A DNA stretch of 6,459 bases from Desulfobacteraceae bacterium (GTDB lineage Bacteria > Desulfobacterota > Desulfobacteria > Desulfobacterales > Desulfobacteraceae). Shown here piece after piece: positions 1 through 6,459 of this stretch (position 1 is its first letter; every line of letters starts with the position of its first letter). The stretch lies in contig WFQS01000598.1 in NCBI GenBank assembly GCA_015486915.1, forward strand, positions 1 through 6,459. Reading direction: 5' to 3'. The position numbers and the translations under genes were made by a program. A model generated the notes under the pieces. The model worked only from the letters and a program-made list of their open reading frames with translations. It had not been told where the DNA came from and ran no database searches.

Positions 1-798
1 CTGCATGGCATGCCGGAACACGGCTTTTTTAAAGGGAAGGCCCTTTGCAATGGCAGTTCTCACATAATCTGCCGAAAGATTGTCCATTAAAGTATTTTTC
101 ATGAGCAATGTCATTACGCTGAATGAACCAATAACATAGGATAGAAGTGGCAGCACAGTGTGCCAGGCGATATCTTTTATTTTCCCGATCAGAGACAGAT
201 CGGAAAACAGATCCGATGTAAGTCCCCCAAGAGGAAAAATATCAAACCGGGAGGAAAAGACCACAAGCATGATCACCCCTGCAACCCATCCGGGAATTGC
301 ATAGCCTGTGAAAATAATCACCGAAGAAATATTGTCAAAGCCTGAATTATGTCTCACGGCCTTTGCAATTCCAAGGGGAATGCAGACCCCGTAAATCAGG
401 ATCATGGTCAGGATACCGAAATAAAGAGAAATGGGTATCCTTGCCTTTATTATATCCCATACAGGATCATAATAACGCGTGGAACGTCCGAGATTGCCGT
501 GCAGCACCTTTGAAAGCCATGAAAAATAGCTTTTAAGCAATGGTTCGTCAAATCCGTAGTATTTTTTAAGACGGTTGATCTGCTCAACTGAAAGGGGCTG
601 GCCTGCACCTGCCACTGAACCTGTACCTCCAGTACTGCCGCCCGCTGAAGAATGCATCGCCTGCATCTGCCTTGCATTGGCAATTATCCTCTCAATGGGG
701 CCGCCCGGTACAAAACGGGTGATGGCAAAAACCATTATGGTTATGCCGATGAATGTGGGTACAATGAGGATAAGCCTTCTTATAAAATAAGCAATCAT
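1..798 (-). CDS. yejB: YejB-like ABC transporter permease, 3' end cut by window edge
   Basis: This is an inner-membrane permease subunit of a peptide-type ABC importer (binding-protein-dependent transport, DppB/OppB family). It would pair with a second permease (YejE-like) and an ATPase. The 266 visible codons run without a stop to the window edge; the family is usually about 340-365 residues, so roughly a quarter is missing. Visible landmarks are an N-terminal membrane segment (residues ~9-29), then PGGP (31-34), a Gly/Ser/Ala-rich stretch (~50-68), YGFDEP (81-86), further membrane segments (~124-146, ~157-182, ~213-233), FDIFPLGGL (185-193), and the start of the EAA loop, AIAKGLPFKKA (249-259), which contacts the ATPase. 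The extended region after PGGP and the FD-x-FPL-x-GL pattern resemble YejB (microcin C / oligopeptide uptake) more than DppB; this is a family comparison from memory. The ATG follows an in-frame TAG directly, so no longer start exists. No good Shine-Dalgarno is visible, and alaS ends 21 bases upstream, suggesting expression with alaS. The substrate is unknown. Confidence 0.85.
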   Translation of the reverse strand, partial: MIAYFIRRLILIVPTFIGITIMVFAITRFVPGGPIERIIANARQMQAMHSSAGGSTGGTGSVAGAGQPLSVEQINRLKKYYGFDEPLLKSYFSWLSKVLHGNLGRSTRYYDPVWDIIKARIPISLYFGILTMILIYGVCIPLGIAKAVRHNSGFDNISSVIIFTGYAIPGWVAGVIMLVVFSSRFDIFPLGGLTSDLFSDLSLIGKIKDIAWHTVLPLLSYVIGSFSVMTLLMKNTLMDNLSADYVRTAIAKGLPFKKAVFRHAMQ

Positions 799-819
799 CT
801 AAGTTTCTAAGTGTGAACG

Positions 820-3435
820 TTAAATTTCATACAGCGATTCAAGGGCCTTATCAAGATTTTCAGGTTGTGATCCGCCTGCCTGTGCCATGTCAGGTCTGCC
901 GCCGCCGCCGCCGCCGACAATGGCCGCAGCTTTTTTAACAATTTTGCCTGCATTGAACTTTTTCGTTAAATCATCGGTTACAACGGAGATCAAAAGCACC
1001 TTGCCCTTTGACAGTGCACCAAGAAGAACAACCCCTGATCCTATCTTTGATTTGAATTTATCGGCAAGATCCCTCAACTGGGACGGATTATCTATCTGAA
1101 CTTTTCTGGAAAGAAACTTTACCCCGTTGATTTCCTTTACAGATGTTTCAATGGAATCAATGGATTTTGATGCTATTTTTGATTTAAGCCTTAAAATTTC
1201 CTTATCACCTGCTTTTTTCTCGGCCACAAGGTTTTCAATTTTTTCCACAAGAGCCCCGGCAGAAGTTTTCAGTAATTCAGAAGCATGCCTCAGATAATCC
1301 AGATTCAGGTCAACATATTCAACGGCTTTTTCCCCTGTCAGAGCTTCAATTCTTCTCACTCCGGATGCGATTCCTGCTTCCGATACAATATGAAAAAAAC
1401 CGATGTCACCGGTTCTTGCAGTGTGGGTTCCCCCACAGAGTTCCCTGCTGAATTTCCCCATTGAAACAACCCTTACCACATCCCCGTATTTTTCTTCAAA
1501 AAGGGCTGTTGCACCGGATTTTACAGCATCATCCATATTCATCTCAACGGTGTTCACAGAAGAATTTTCCCTGATCCTGGCATTGACCTCTTTTTCAATT
1601 GCTTTGATCTGGTCTGTTGTGATGGAGGAAAAATGGGTGAAATCAAATCTTAACCTGTCCCATGAAACAAAAGAGCCCGCCTGTTTCACATGATCACCAA
1701 GTACCTTGCGTAAAGCAGCCTGGAGTATATGGGTTGCAGAATGATTCCTCGCTGTATCTGCACGTTTTTCCCTGTTAACCATAAGAAAGCACAAATTTTC
1801 CTTTTCAACGGTTCCGGATTCAATTTTTCCTTTGTGAATCCTGATGCCGGAAGGATCTGAAACTGTATTTTCTATTTTTATCCTGAAATTTTCTCCTTCA
1901 ATAATTCCGGTATCACCTGCCTGGCCGCCTGATTCAGCATAAAAGGGAGTTTTTTTTGTAACGATCTCTATTGTATCTCCCTTTACGGCAGATTGTGTTT
2001 CTTTGTCATCTTTTACAATAAGAAGAATTTCTGATTTTGTTTCAAGCTCGTCATAACCTGTAAAAATGGTCCTTATACCCTTTGAAGTAAGGCTTTTAAA
2101 GGCATCCCCCACCCCTGTGAATATTTTTTTATTTTTTGATCTGTTTTTCTGGGCATCCATGGCCCTTGTGTATCCTGCCATGTCAAGGGTTATTCCGCTG
2201 CCCTTTACAACATCGTTTATAATATCAACGGGAAAGCCAAAAGTATCGTAAAGCTTAAAAATTATATCGCCGGAGATCTCCTTTTCCCCGTTTTTTTCCA
2301 TATCGGAAAGTGTTTCCTTTAAAAGTTTCAGCCCCACATCAAGGGTTTCTGAAAATTTTGCTTCCTCGTTCTTCACCACATTGATGATAAAAGATGCTGA
2401 ATCCTTAAGCTCCGGATAGGCATCATCCATAATTTCAAACACCTTTTGGACAGTTTCATGGAGAAAGGGTTTCATAAGCCCAATATTTCTACCGTAGCGG
2501 ATGGCCCTTCTCATGATGCGGCGCAGTACATATCCCCTGCCCTCGTTGGATGGAAGAACACCGTCACAGATCAGAAATGCACTTGCCCTGCTGTGATCTG
2601 CAATAACTTTCATGGCAACTTCATTTTCATTTGAAGCATCTTTTTTTCTGCCTGAAAGTTCTTCAACCTTTTCCATGATGGGAACAAAAAGATCGGTTTC
2701 AAAATTTGTAGGTACATTCTGGAGCACGGAAATTACCCTCTCAAGCCCCAGGCCCGTATCAATACAGGGTTTCGGCAGGGGAGTCATGTTTCCTTTTTCA
2801 TCACGTTCAAACTGCATGAACACGAGATTCCACAGTTCAAGAAATCTGTCGCAGTCACACCCCACTGCGCACTCAGGCCTGCCGCATCCGAATTCTATCC
2901 CGCGGTCAATATGGATCTCACTGCATGGACCGCAGGGGCCTGTATCCCCCATTGACCAGAAATTCTCCTCTTCTCCCAGCCGTACTATTCTTTCTTCGGG
3001 AACACCTATCTGGTCCCGCCATATTTCAAAGGCCTCATCATCATCAAGATAAATGGACACCCAGAGTTTGTTTTTATCAAACCCGTATCCATTGGTTAAA
3101 AGGTCCCAGGCAAATTCAATGGCCTTTTCCTTGAAATACTCGCCAAAGGAAAAATTTCCAAGCATTTCAAAAAAAGTATGGTGGCGTGCTGTATATCCTA
3201 CATTTTCAAGGTCATTGTGCTTTCCACCGGCGCGTACGCATTTCTGGGCGGTAACGGCCATGCTGTAATCTCTTTTTTCATCTCCCGTGAAAACCCGTTT
3301 AAACTGAACCATGCCAGCATTAACAAATAAAAGTGTCGGGTCATCCTTTGGTACAAGGGATGAACTTCTCACCCTCTTGTGCTGATGTTTTTTAAAATAT
3401 TCAATAAACAGCCTGCGCGCTTCGTTACCTGTCAT
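820..3435 (-). CDS. alaS: Alanine--tRNA ligase (AlaRS)
   Basis: This cytoplasmic class II synthetase joins alanine to tRNA(Ala) and hydrolyses mischarged Ser/Gly-tRNA(Ala). At 871 residues it has the usual bacterial length and all domains. The catalytic core has motif 1 near residues 7-29, motif 2 at TFFEMLGNFSFGEYFK (87-102) and motif 3 at DTGLGLERV (226-234). The tRNA-recognition helices follow. The editing domain carries HSATH (H565, H569) and CGGTH (C667, H671), the expected four metal ligands. A coiled-coil linker (~715-760) leads to the C-Ala domain with GGGGGGRPDMAQAGG (841-855). A Cys-rich stretch after GPCGPC has C168, C171, H175, C184, C189, C193 and C195, and could bind zinc; similar stretches occur in other bacterial AlaRS. 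The ATG at 3433-3435 has an AGGAG 11 bases upstream, and the only in-frame codons back to a TAA are non-start ones apart from ATT. It lies 91 bases after recA, with no recX between. Confidence 0.98.
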   Translation of the reverse strand: MTGNEARRLFIEYFKKHQHKRVRSSSLVPKDDPTLLFVNAGMVQFKRVFTGDEKRDYSMAVTAQKCVRAGGKHNDLENVGYTARHHTFFEMLGNFSFGEYFKEKAIEFAWDLLTNGYGFDKNKLWVSIYLDDDEAFEIWRDQIGVPEERIVRLGEEENFWSMGDTGPCGPCSEIHIDRGIEFGCGRPECAVGCDCDRFLELWNLVFMQFERDEKGNMTPLPKPCIDTGLGLERVISVLQNVPTNFETDLFVPIMEKVEELSGRKKDASNENEVAMKVIADHSRASAFLICDGVLPSNEGRGYVLRRIMRRAIRYGRNIGLMKPFLHETVQKVFEIMDDAYPELKDSASFIINVVKNEEAKFSETLDVGLKLLKETLSDMEKNGEKEISGDIIFKLYDTFGFPVDIINDVVKGSGITLDMAGYTRAMDAQKNRSKNKKIFTGVGDAFKSLTSKGIRTIFTGYDELETKSEILLIVKDDKETQSAVKGDTIEIVTKKTPFYAESGGQAGDTGIIEGENFRIKIENTVSDPSGIRIHKGKIESGTVEKENLCFLMVNREKRADTARNHSATHILQAALRKVLGDHVKQAGSFVSWDRLRFDFTHFSSITTDQIKAIEKEVNARIRENSSVNTVEMNMDDAVKSGATALFEEKYGDVVRVVSMGKFSRELCGGTHTARTGDIGFFHIVSEAGIASGVRRIEALTGEKAVEYVDLNLDYLRHASELLKTSAGALVEKIENLVAEKKAGDKEILRLKSKIASKSIDSIETSVKEINGVKFLSRKVQIDNPSQLRDLADKFKSKIGSGVVLLGALSKGKVLLISVVTDDLTKKFNAGKIVKKAAAIVGGGGGGRPDMAQAGGSQPENLDKALESLYEI
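898..915. repeat. (GCC)6 trinucleotide run inside alaS
   Basis: Six perfect GCC units on the plus strand encode six glycines (841-846) of the C-Ala domain on the minus strand. The glycine run is a family feature of AlaRS, so the repeat is explained by the protein. The uniform choice of GGC codons makes it a potential slippage site. Confidence 0.85.
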
Positions 3436-3446
3436 TTTCTTAATTT

Positions 3447-3451
3447 CTCCT
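3447..3451 (-). promoter_or_regulatory. Ribosome binding site of alaS
   Basis: The coding strand reads AGGAG eleven bases before the alaS ATG. The spacing is a little long but acceptable, and no closer in-frame start competes. Confidence 0.65.
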
Positions 3452-3498
3452 GATAGTTAGCATTTTAACGAAAACCTTTTTTTATCTGTTCTTTTTTC

Positions 3499-3513
3499 AT
3501 AACCGCCATGAGG
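3499..3513. repeat. 15-base intergenic motif, copy 2 (recA-alaS gap)
   Basis: ATAACCGCCATGAGG differs by one base from the motif at 5075-5089. The mismatch breaks the CGGCC/GGCCG hairpin present in the other copy. ATAAC (3499-3503) can instead pair with GTTAT (3516-3520) in a weak 5-base stem. The copy lies in the 91-base recA-alaS gap, where recX is often found in other bacteria; the rest of the gap is AT-rich and shows nothing gene-like. Confidence 0.55.
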
Positions 3514-3526
3514 ATGTTATTATAAA

Positions 3527-4564
3527 TTATTTATTTTCAGCCGATTTTTCATTTTCACTGTCAGAACCTGATATCAACCCGAGTTTTTCCCTGACCTGTG
3601 TTTCAATTTTTTCAAATATATCGGGATTATCCCTGAAAAAAGCTTTTACATTCTGCCGCCCCTGACCGATACGTTCACCGTTATAGGAATACCACGCCCC
3701 GCTTTTTTCTATAATTTCAAGGTCAACGCCCATATCAAGGAGTTCACCTGTTTTTGAAATGCCTTCTCCATACATAAGATCAAACTCAATGGTTTTAAAC
3801 GGAGGGGCAAGTTTGTTTTTTACAACCTTTACCTTTGTCCTGTTTCCGAGGATTTCCTGACCGTCTTTTATGGGGGTTGCCTTTCTTATCTCAAGCCTTA
3901 TGGTGGAATAAAACTTAAGTGCATTCCCACCGGTTGTGGTTTCCGGATTTCCGTAAACAACACCGATTTTCATCCTGATCTGATTGATGAAAATTACAGT
4001 TGTATTTGTTCTCCCGATTATTGCGGTCAATTTTCTCAAGGCCTGGGACATGAGCCTTGCCTGGAGACCCATGTGGGAATCTCCCATATCCCCTTCTATC
4101 TCAGCCCTTGGAACAAGAGCTGCCACGGAATCAATCACAATAATATCAACGGCCCCGCTCCTGACAAGCATGTCAGTAATTTCCAATGCCTGCTCACCTG
4201 TATCTGGCTGGGACACGAGGAGTTCATCGCAATCCACTCCAAGACGTTTTGAATAGGCAATATCAAGTGCATGCTCGGCATCAACAAAAGCTGCAATTCC
4301 CCCGTTTTTCTGGGCTTCCGCCACTACATGAAGGGCAAGGGTTGTCTTACCTGAGGATTCCGGCCCGTAAATTTCAATAACTCTGCCCCTTGGAAAACCA
4401 CCCACGCCAAGAGCCCTGTCAAGGGCAAGGGAACCCGTGCGGATCACAGGTACAGCCTGCACTTCCCTGCCCCCGAGTTTCATAATGGAGCCCTTGCCAA
4501 ACTGCCGTTCGATCTGACTCATGGCCGTTTTCACAGCCTTTTCTTTTTCTGCGGAACCGCCCAT
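3527..4564 (-). CDS. recA: Recombinase RecA
   Basis: RecA forms ATP-dependent filaments on single-stranded DNA, catalyses homologous strand exchange, and stimulates LexA self-cleavage in the SOS response. The 345 residues match the family length. Visible features are the N-terminal polymerisation helix with [10 protein letters not shown] (21-30), Walker A GPESSGKT (67-74), the catalytic glutamate in VDAEHALD (E97), Walker B IIVID (141-145), loop L1 around [12 protein letters not shown] (155-166), the NQIR motif (194-197), and loop L2 with [15 protein letters not shown] (205-219). The tail (331-345) is acidic but modest. The ATG is preceded by TGA two codons upstream and by a well-spaced GGGAG, which fixes the start. 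pgpA ends 37 bases upstream. No LexA-like palindrome is evident in that short gap, so the SOS promoter, if present, may lie further upstream. cinA and recX, frequent recA neighbours, are absent on either side. Confidence 0.99.
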   Translation of the reverse strand: MGGSAEKEKAVKTAMSQIERQFGKGSIMKLGGREVQAVPVIRTGSLALDRALGVGGFPRGRVIEIYGPESSGKTTLALHVVAEAQKNGGIAAFVDAEHALDIAYSKRLGVDCDELLVSQPDTGEQALEITDMLVRSGAVDIIVIDSVAALVPRAEIEGDMGDSHMGLQARLMSQALRKLTAIIGRTNTTVIFINQIRMKIGVVYGNPETTTGGNALKFYSTIRLEIRKATPIKDGQEILGNRTKVKVVKNKLAPPFKTIEFDLMYGEGISKTGELLDMGVDLEIIEKSGAWYSYNGERIGQGRQNVKAFFRDNPDIFEKIETQVREKLGLISGSDSENEKSAENK

Positions 4565-4573
4565 TTTTCAATT

Positions 4574-4578
4574 CTCCC
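4574..4578 (-). promoter_or_regulatory. Ribosome binding site of recA
   Basis: The coding strand reads GGGAG nine bases before the recA ATG. This is the clearest Shine-Dalgarno in the window and supports that start. It sits in the 37-base pgpA-recA gap. Confidence 0.75.
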
Positions 4579-4601
4579 AAAATATAAAAGTATAAATGTT
4601 T

Positions 4602-5051
4602 TTAAAAAATAATCCTTAAAACAATAAAACTTAAAAGTCCTGCAACAATATCATCTAAAACAACACCTGCGCCACCTTTAAATCTTTTTTCAAAGTTTCT
4701 TACCGGAAAAGGTTTTAAAATATCAAAAAATCTGAATATGAAAAAACCGGCTGCAAGGGAATAAACACTTATGGAAATCCCTGACATGGCAACTGTAAAG
4801 CCTGCAATTTCATCAATCACAATTCTTCCCGGATCTTTTTCACCGATGATAATTTCAGCCTGATCCGATATCCAGCAGGCAAAAGCGATGAGTGTCACTG
4901 TAAAAAAAACTGCATACCCCCTGTTTAAATATGAAAACCCAATGGCAAAGGGGATTCCTGCAAGTGTACCAAATGTTCCCGGTACCCGGGGTAAATTACC
5001 AAGACCAAAGCCCGTTGCAAAAAACAGGATTATTTTTTCTTTTAAATTCAT
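4602..5051 (-). CDS. pgpA: Phosphatidylglycerophosphatase A
   Basis: This small integral-membrane phosphatase removes the terminal phosphate from phosphatidylglycerophosphate to give phosphatidylglycerol in the inner membrane. The 149-residue protein has the family's typical length and signatures: FATGFGLGNLPRVPGTFGTLAGIP (11-34), the acidic IVIDEIAGF (77-85), the FRFFDILKPFPV segment (106-117), and GGAGVVLDDIVAGLL (126-140). The conserved Asp/Glu residues in these motifs are thought to form the active site. Hydrophobic segments near 28-48, 47-62, 84-106 and the C-terminus fit several membrane passes. The ATG follows an in-frame TAA one codon upstream, so no longer start is possible. The ribosome site is weak (GGAAAG ten bases upstream). 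recA begins 37 bases downstream, implying co-transcription; larC ends 132 bases upstream across a structured gap. PgpB- and PgpC-type phosphatases are unrelated in sequence, so the assignment is secure. Confidence 0.96.
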   Translation of the reverse strand: MNLKEKIILFFATGFGLGNLPRVPGTFGTLAGIPFAIGFSYLNRGYAVFFTVTLIAFACWISDQAEIIIGEKDPGRIVIDEIAGFTVAMSGISISVYSLAAGFFIFRFFDILKPFPVRNFEKRFKGGAGVVLDDIVAGLLSFIVLRIIF

Positions 5052-5074
5052 AGTTTAATGACTTTCCATTTCTT

Positions 5075-5089
5075 ATAACGGCCATGAGG
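5075..5089. repeat. 15-base intergenic motif, copy 1 (upstream of pgpA)
   Basis: ATAACGGCCATGAGG here matches 14 of 15 bases with ATAACCGCCATGAGG at 3499-3513. The orientation is the same, and both copies are in non-coding gaps upstream of minus-strand genes. Read on the coding strand, both give CCTCATGGC(C/G)GTTAT. The copy here is part of the inverted-repeat cluster, while the other is nearly alone. Confidence 0.6.
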
Positions 5090-5175
5090 CCGAGCTGAAT
5101 TTCGCTTCTGAGCCTCAAAGAATCAAAGATTCTGACGAATATAAAAAGAGCATCAGTTGCTTTGTCAGAAGCGAA
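5079..5175. repeat. Cluster of overlapping inverted repeats in the larC-pgpA gap
   Basis: This 97-base stretch contains several perfect inverted repeats. An 11-base pair lies at 5101-5111 and 5165-5175 (TTCGCTTCTGA / TCAGAAGCGAA). A GC-rich hairpin, CGGCC-ATGA-GGCCG, lies at 5079-5092. A hairpin AGAATC-AAA-GATTCT lies at 5119-5133. Competing pairings are 5085-5090 with 5112-5117 (TGAGGC/GCCTCA) and 5130-5136 with 5164-5170 (TTCTGAC/GTCAGAA). TTCTGA occurs twice (5106-5111 and 5130-5135) and both copies can pair with the same TCAGAA, so alternative folds exclude one another. No T-run follows on either strand, so it does not look like a plain intrinsic terminator. It could be a dispersed palindromic repeat (REP/MITE-like) or an RNA structure between larC and pgpA; the sequence alone does not decide. 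Confidence 0.7.
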
Positions 5176-5183
5176 CTCTTTTC

Positions 5184-6459
5184 TTATAAAATTTTGCCAT
5201 GGTTCATGTCAAGGCATACTTGAGTATAAACATCTCTTAAAGGCAGATTGAGCTTAACAGCTATGTTGCGGCATTCCTCATATTCAGGGGCAATTCTCTT
5301 TTTGCCCGTTGTGCCTGTTATCTCTTTGGCCTTTATTTTTCCGAACCGGGTATCAATAAAAATTTTTTTTCTTTTAAGGCAGAATCTTTTTTCCTTGTGA
5401 CACCTTACTCCGATTGTTGTGGTTTCATCCAGGATCAAATTTATAATTTTTTTGAGTGGGTCACCCCCCCTGCAGATAACTTCCAGCCTTGTTCCAGGTC
5501 TGTTTTTTTTCATCTGAACCGGGATATGACAGACATCAAGGGCACCTTTTTCAAAAAGTTTTTCCATTAGATAACCTGAAATCTCAGGAATCATATCGTC
5601 AATGGATGTTTCAACAACAAATATATTATCTTCCTCAATTATCAGGGATTCATCCTGAACATATTTATCATTTTTTCCGGGCAGATTCATGTTGCAGCTT
5701 CTTTTCCCCGTTACAACACGAAGAAGATTTGGAATGCCGGAACTATTTTGATTTTTACCTGAACCATAACCCACCCCGTCAATGATCATGTCAGGCATGG
5801 GGCCGAAATCTACGGCAAGGGTTGCAATGATGGCAGCACCGGTTGGCGTTACAAGTTCCATTTCAATATTTGATTCTTTTACGGGAATTCCCTTTAAAAT
5901 AGATACAACAGCAGGAGCAGGAACCGGCAGGGTACCGTGACTGCACTTTACAAATCCTTTTCCAAGGGGAATTGCCGATGCATACACCTCGGTAATGCCA
6001 AGGAAATCAACACACAAAAAAGACCCCACAATATCCACAATGGAATCAATTGCTCCCACTTCATGGAAATGAACATCTTCAATATCAAGCCCGTGAATTT
6101 CAGATTCTGCAACGGCAATTTTTTCAAAGGCTGAAAGACTTAAGGTTTTTACTTTTGCAGGCAGTTTTGATTCCGCAATAATTTTTCTTATTTCACGGTA
6201 ATTTCTGACATGATTATTTTGATGCACATGGGGTTCTATATGGGGTTTTATATCGGAATGTATGCTTTTTGTGTGACCGTTTTCTTTTAAATCACCTGTC
6301 ACACGCGTATGAGCATGGGTATCCCCATTTGTTTCATGTGTATTAACGTGGGAATAAGCACCGTCATGGGCATGGCCGCTGGAATGGGAATGATCATCAA
6401 TTTCAACAAAAAAATTAACGGCTTTAATTCCGTTTCGCAGGACATTTTCATGTCGTAAA
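5184..6459 (-). CDS. larC: Nickel-insertion protein LarC, 5' end cut by window edge
   Basis: LarC inserts nickel into pyridinium-3,5-bisthiocarboxylic acid mononucleotide, using CTP, to make the nickel-pincer nucleotide cofactor of lactate racemase (LarA) and its relatives. The frame is open to the window edge, giving 424 visible codons. The GTG at 6300-6302 is an internal valine, not the start, because LRHENVLRNGIKAVNFFVEI upstream of it matches the family's N-terminal domain. About 60 N-terminal residues are probably missing. A His-rich linker lies at 6210-6392. Next come EDVHFHEVGAIDSIVDIVG (6017-6073), PLGKGFVKCSHGTLPVPAPA, ELVTPTGAA and GVGYGSG. The C-terminal (LarC2) domain follows, with ETSIDDMIPE, MKKNRPG, DETTTIGVR and the terminal APEYEECRNIA. 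In Lactobacillus plantarum the two halves are joined by programmed frameshifting; here they form one continuous frame. larB, larE and larA are not visible and might lie upstream of the window. Confidence 0.95.
   Translation of the reverse strand, partial: LRHENVLRNGIKAVNFFVEIDDHSHSSGHAHDGAYSHVNTHETNGDTHAHTRVTGDLKENGHTKSIHSDIKPHIEPHVHQNNHVRNYREIRKIIAESKLPAKVKTLSLSAFEKIAVAESEIHGLDIEDVHFHEVGAIDSIVDIVGSFLCVDFLGITEVYASAIPLGKGFVKCSHGTLPVPAPAVVSILKGIPVKESNIEMELVTPTGAAIIATLAVDFGPMPDMIIDGVGYGSGKNQNSSGIPNLLRVVTGKRSCNMNLPGKNDKYVQDESLIIEEDNIFVVETSIDDMIPEISGYLMEKLFEKGALDVCHIPVQMKKNRPGTRLEVICRGGDPLKKIINLILDETTTIGVRCHKEKRFCLKRKKIFIDTRFGKIKAKEITGTTGKKRIAPEYEECRNIAVKLNLPLRDVYTQVCLDMNHGKIL

Noticed and set aside
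450..683. Minus-strand open frame of 77 codons inside the permease region
   Set aside because: It overlaps the yejB frame, which carries clear family motifs and membrane segments in another phase.
2612..3052. Plus-strand open frame of 146 codons opposite alaS
   Set aside because: It lies wholly antisense to a well-conserved synthetase, has no recognisable motif, and is a compositional shadow of the AlaRS frame.
3468..3497. A/T runs after recA as a terminator
   Set aside because: The runs have no adjacent GC-rich stem; AAAACCTTTT leaves no loop and cannot form a proper terminator hairpin.
3465..3509. A 14-codon frame (MAVMKKEQIKKGFR) on the minus strand in the recA-alaS gap, as a possible leader peptide for alaS
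   Set aside because: There is no Shine-Dalgarno before it, it has no alanine run as expected for alanine attenuation, and its first codons are simply the shared 15-base intergenic motif.
5184..6302. Start of larC at the GTG codon 6300-6302
   Set aside because: The frame stays open to the window edge, and the residues upstream match the LarC N-terminal domain and the beginning of the His-rich linker, so the GTG is internal.

Overview
All five recognisable genes lie on the minus strand. In the order of transcription (high to low coordinate) they are larC (5' end cut by the window edge), pgpA, recA, alaS, and a yejB-type ABC transporter permease (3' end cut by the other edge). The order pgpA - recA - alaS and the protein sequences fit a Gram-negative bacterium. 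The moderate-to-low GC by eye, the deltaproteobacterial-looking RecA and AlaRS, and the linked LarC suggest an anaerobe of the Desulfobacterota (Desulfobacteraceae-like). That assignment is inference from familiarity with these proteins, not from a search.

Layout. 5184-6459 holds the nickel-insertion protein LarC, with a long histidine-rich linker. 5052-5183 is a 132-base intergenic stretch packed with overlapping inverted repeats. 4602-5051 is phosphatidylglycerophosphatase A, followed after 37 bases by RecA (3527-4564). A 91-base gap containing a short sequence shared with the larC-pgpA gap leads to alanyl-tRNA synthetase (820-3435). After 21 bases, a YejB-like permease (1-798) begins. No transposase, phage gene, CRISPR array, tRNA or rRNA is visible, and no classical hairpin-plus-T-run terminator separates the genes. 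Co-transcription of at least pgpA-recA and alaS-yejB is therefore plausible.

The genes are mostly housekeeping: phospholipid head-group maturation, recombination and SOS signalling, and alanine charging. At the edges are a nickel-cofactor protein and a peptide-type importer. In many bacteria this neighbourhood reads pgpA-cinA-recA-recX-alaS; here cinA and recX are missing from their usual slots.

I see no convincing undescribed system. The points most worth a second look are the structured larC-pgpA intergenic element, the 15-base motif it shares with the alaS leader, and the histidine-rich insert of LarC.
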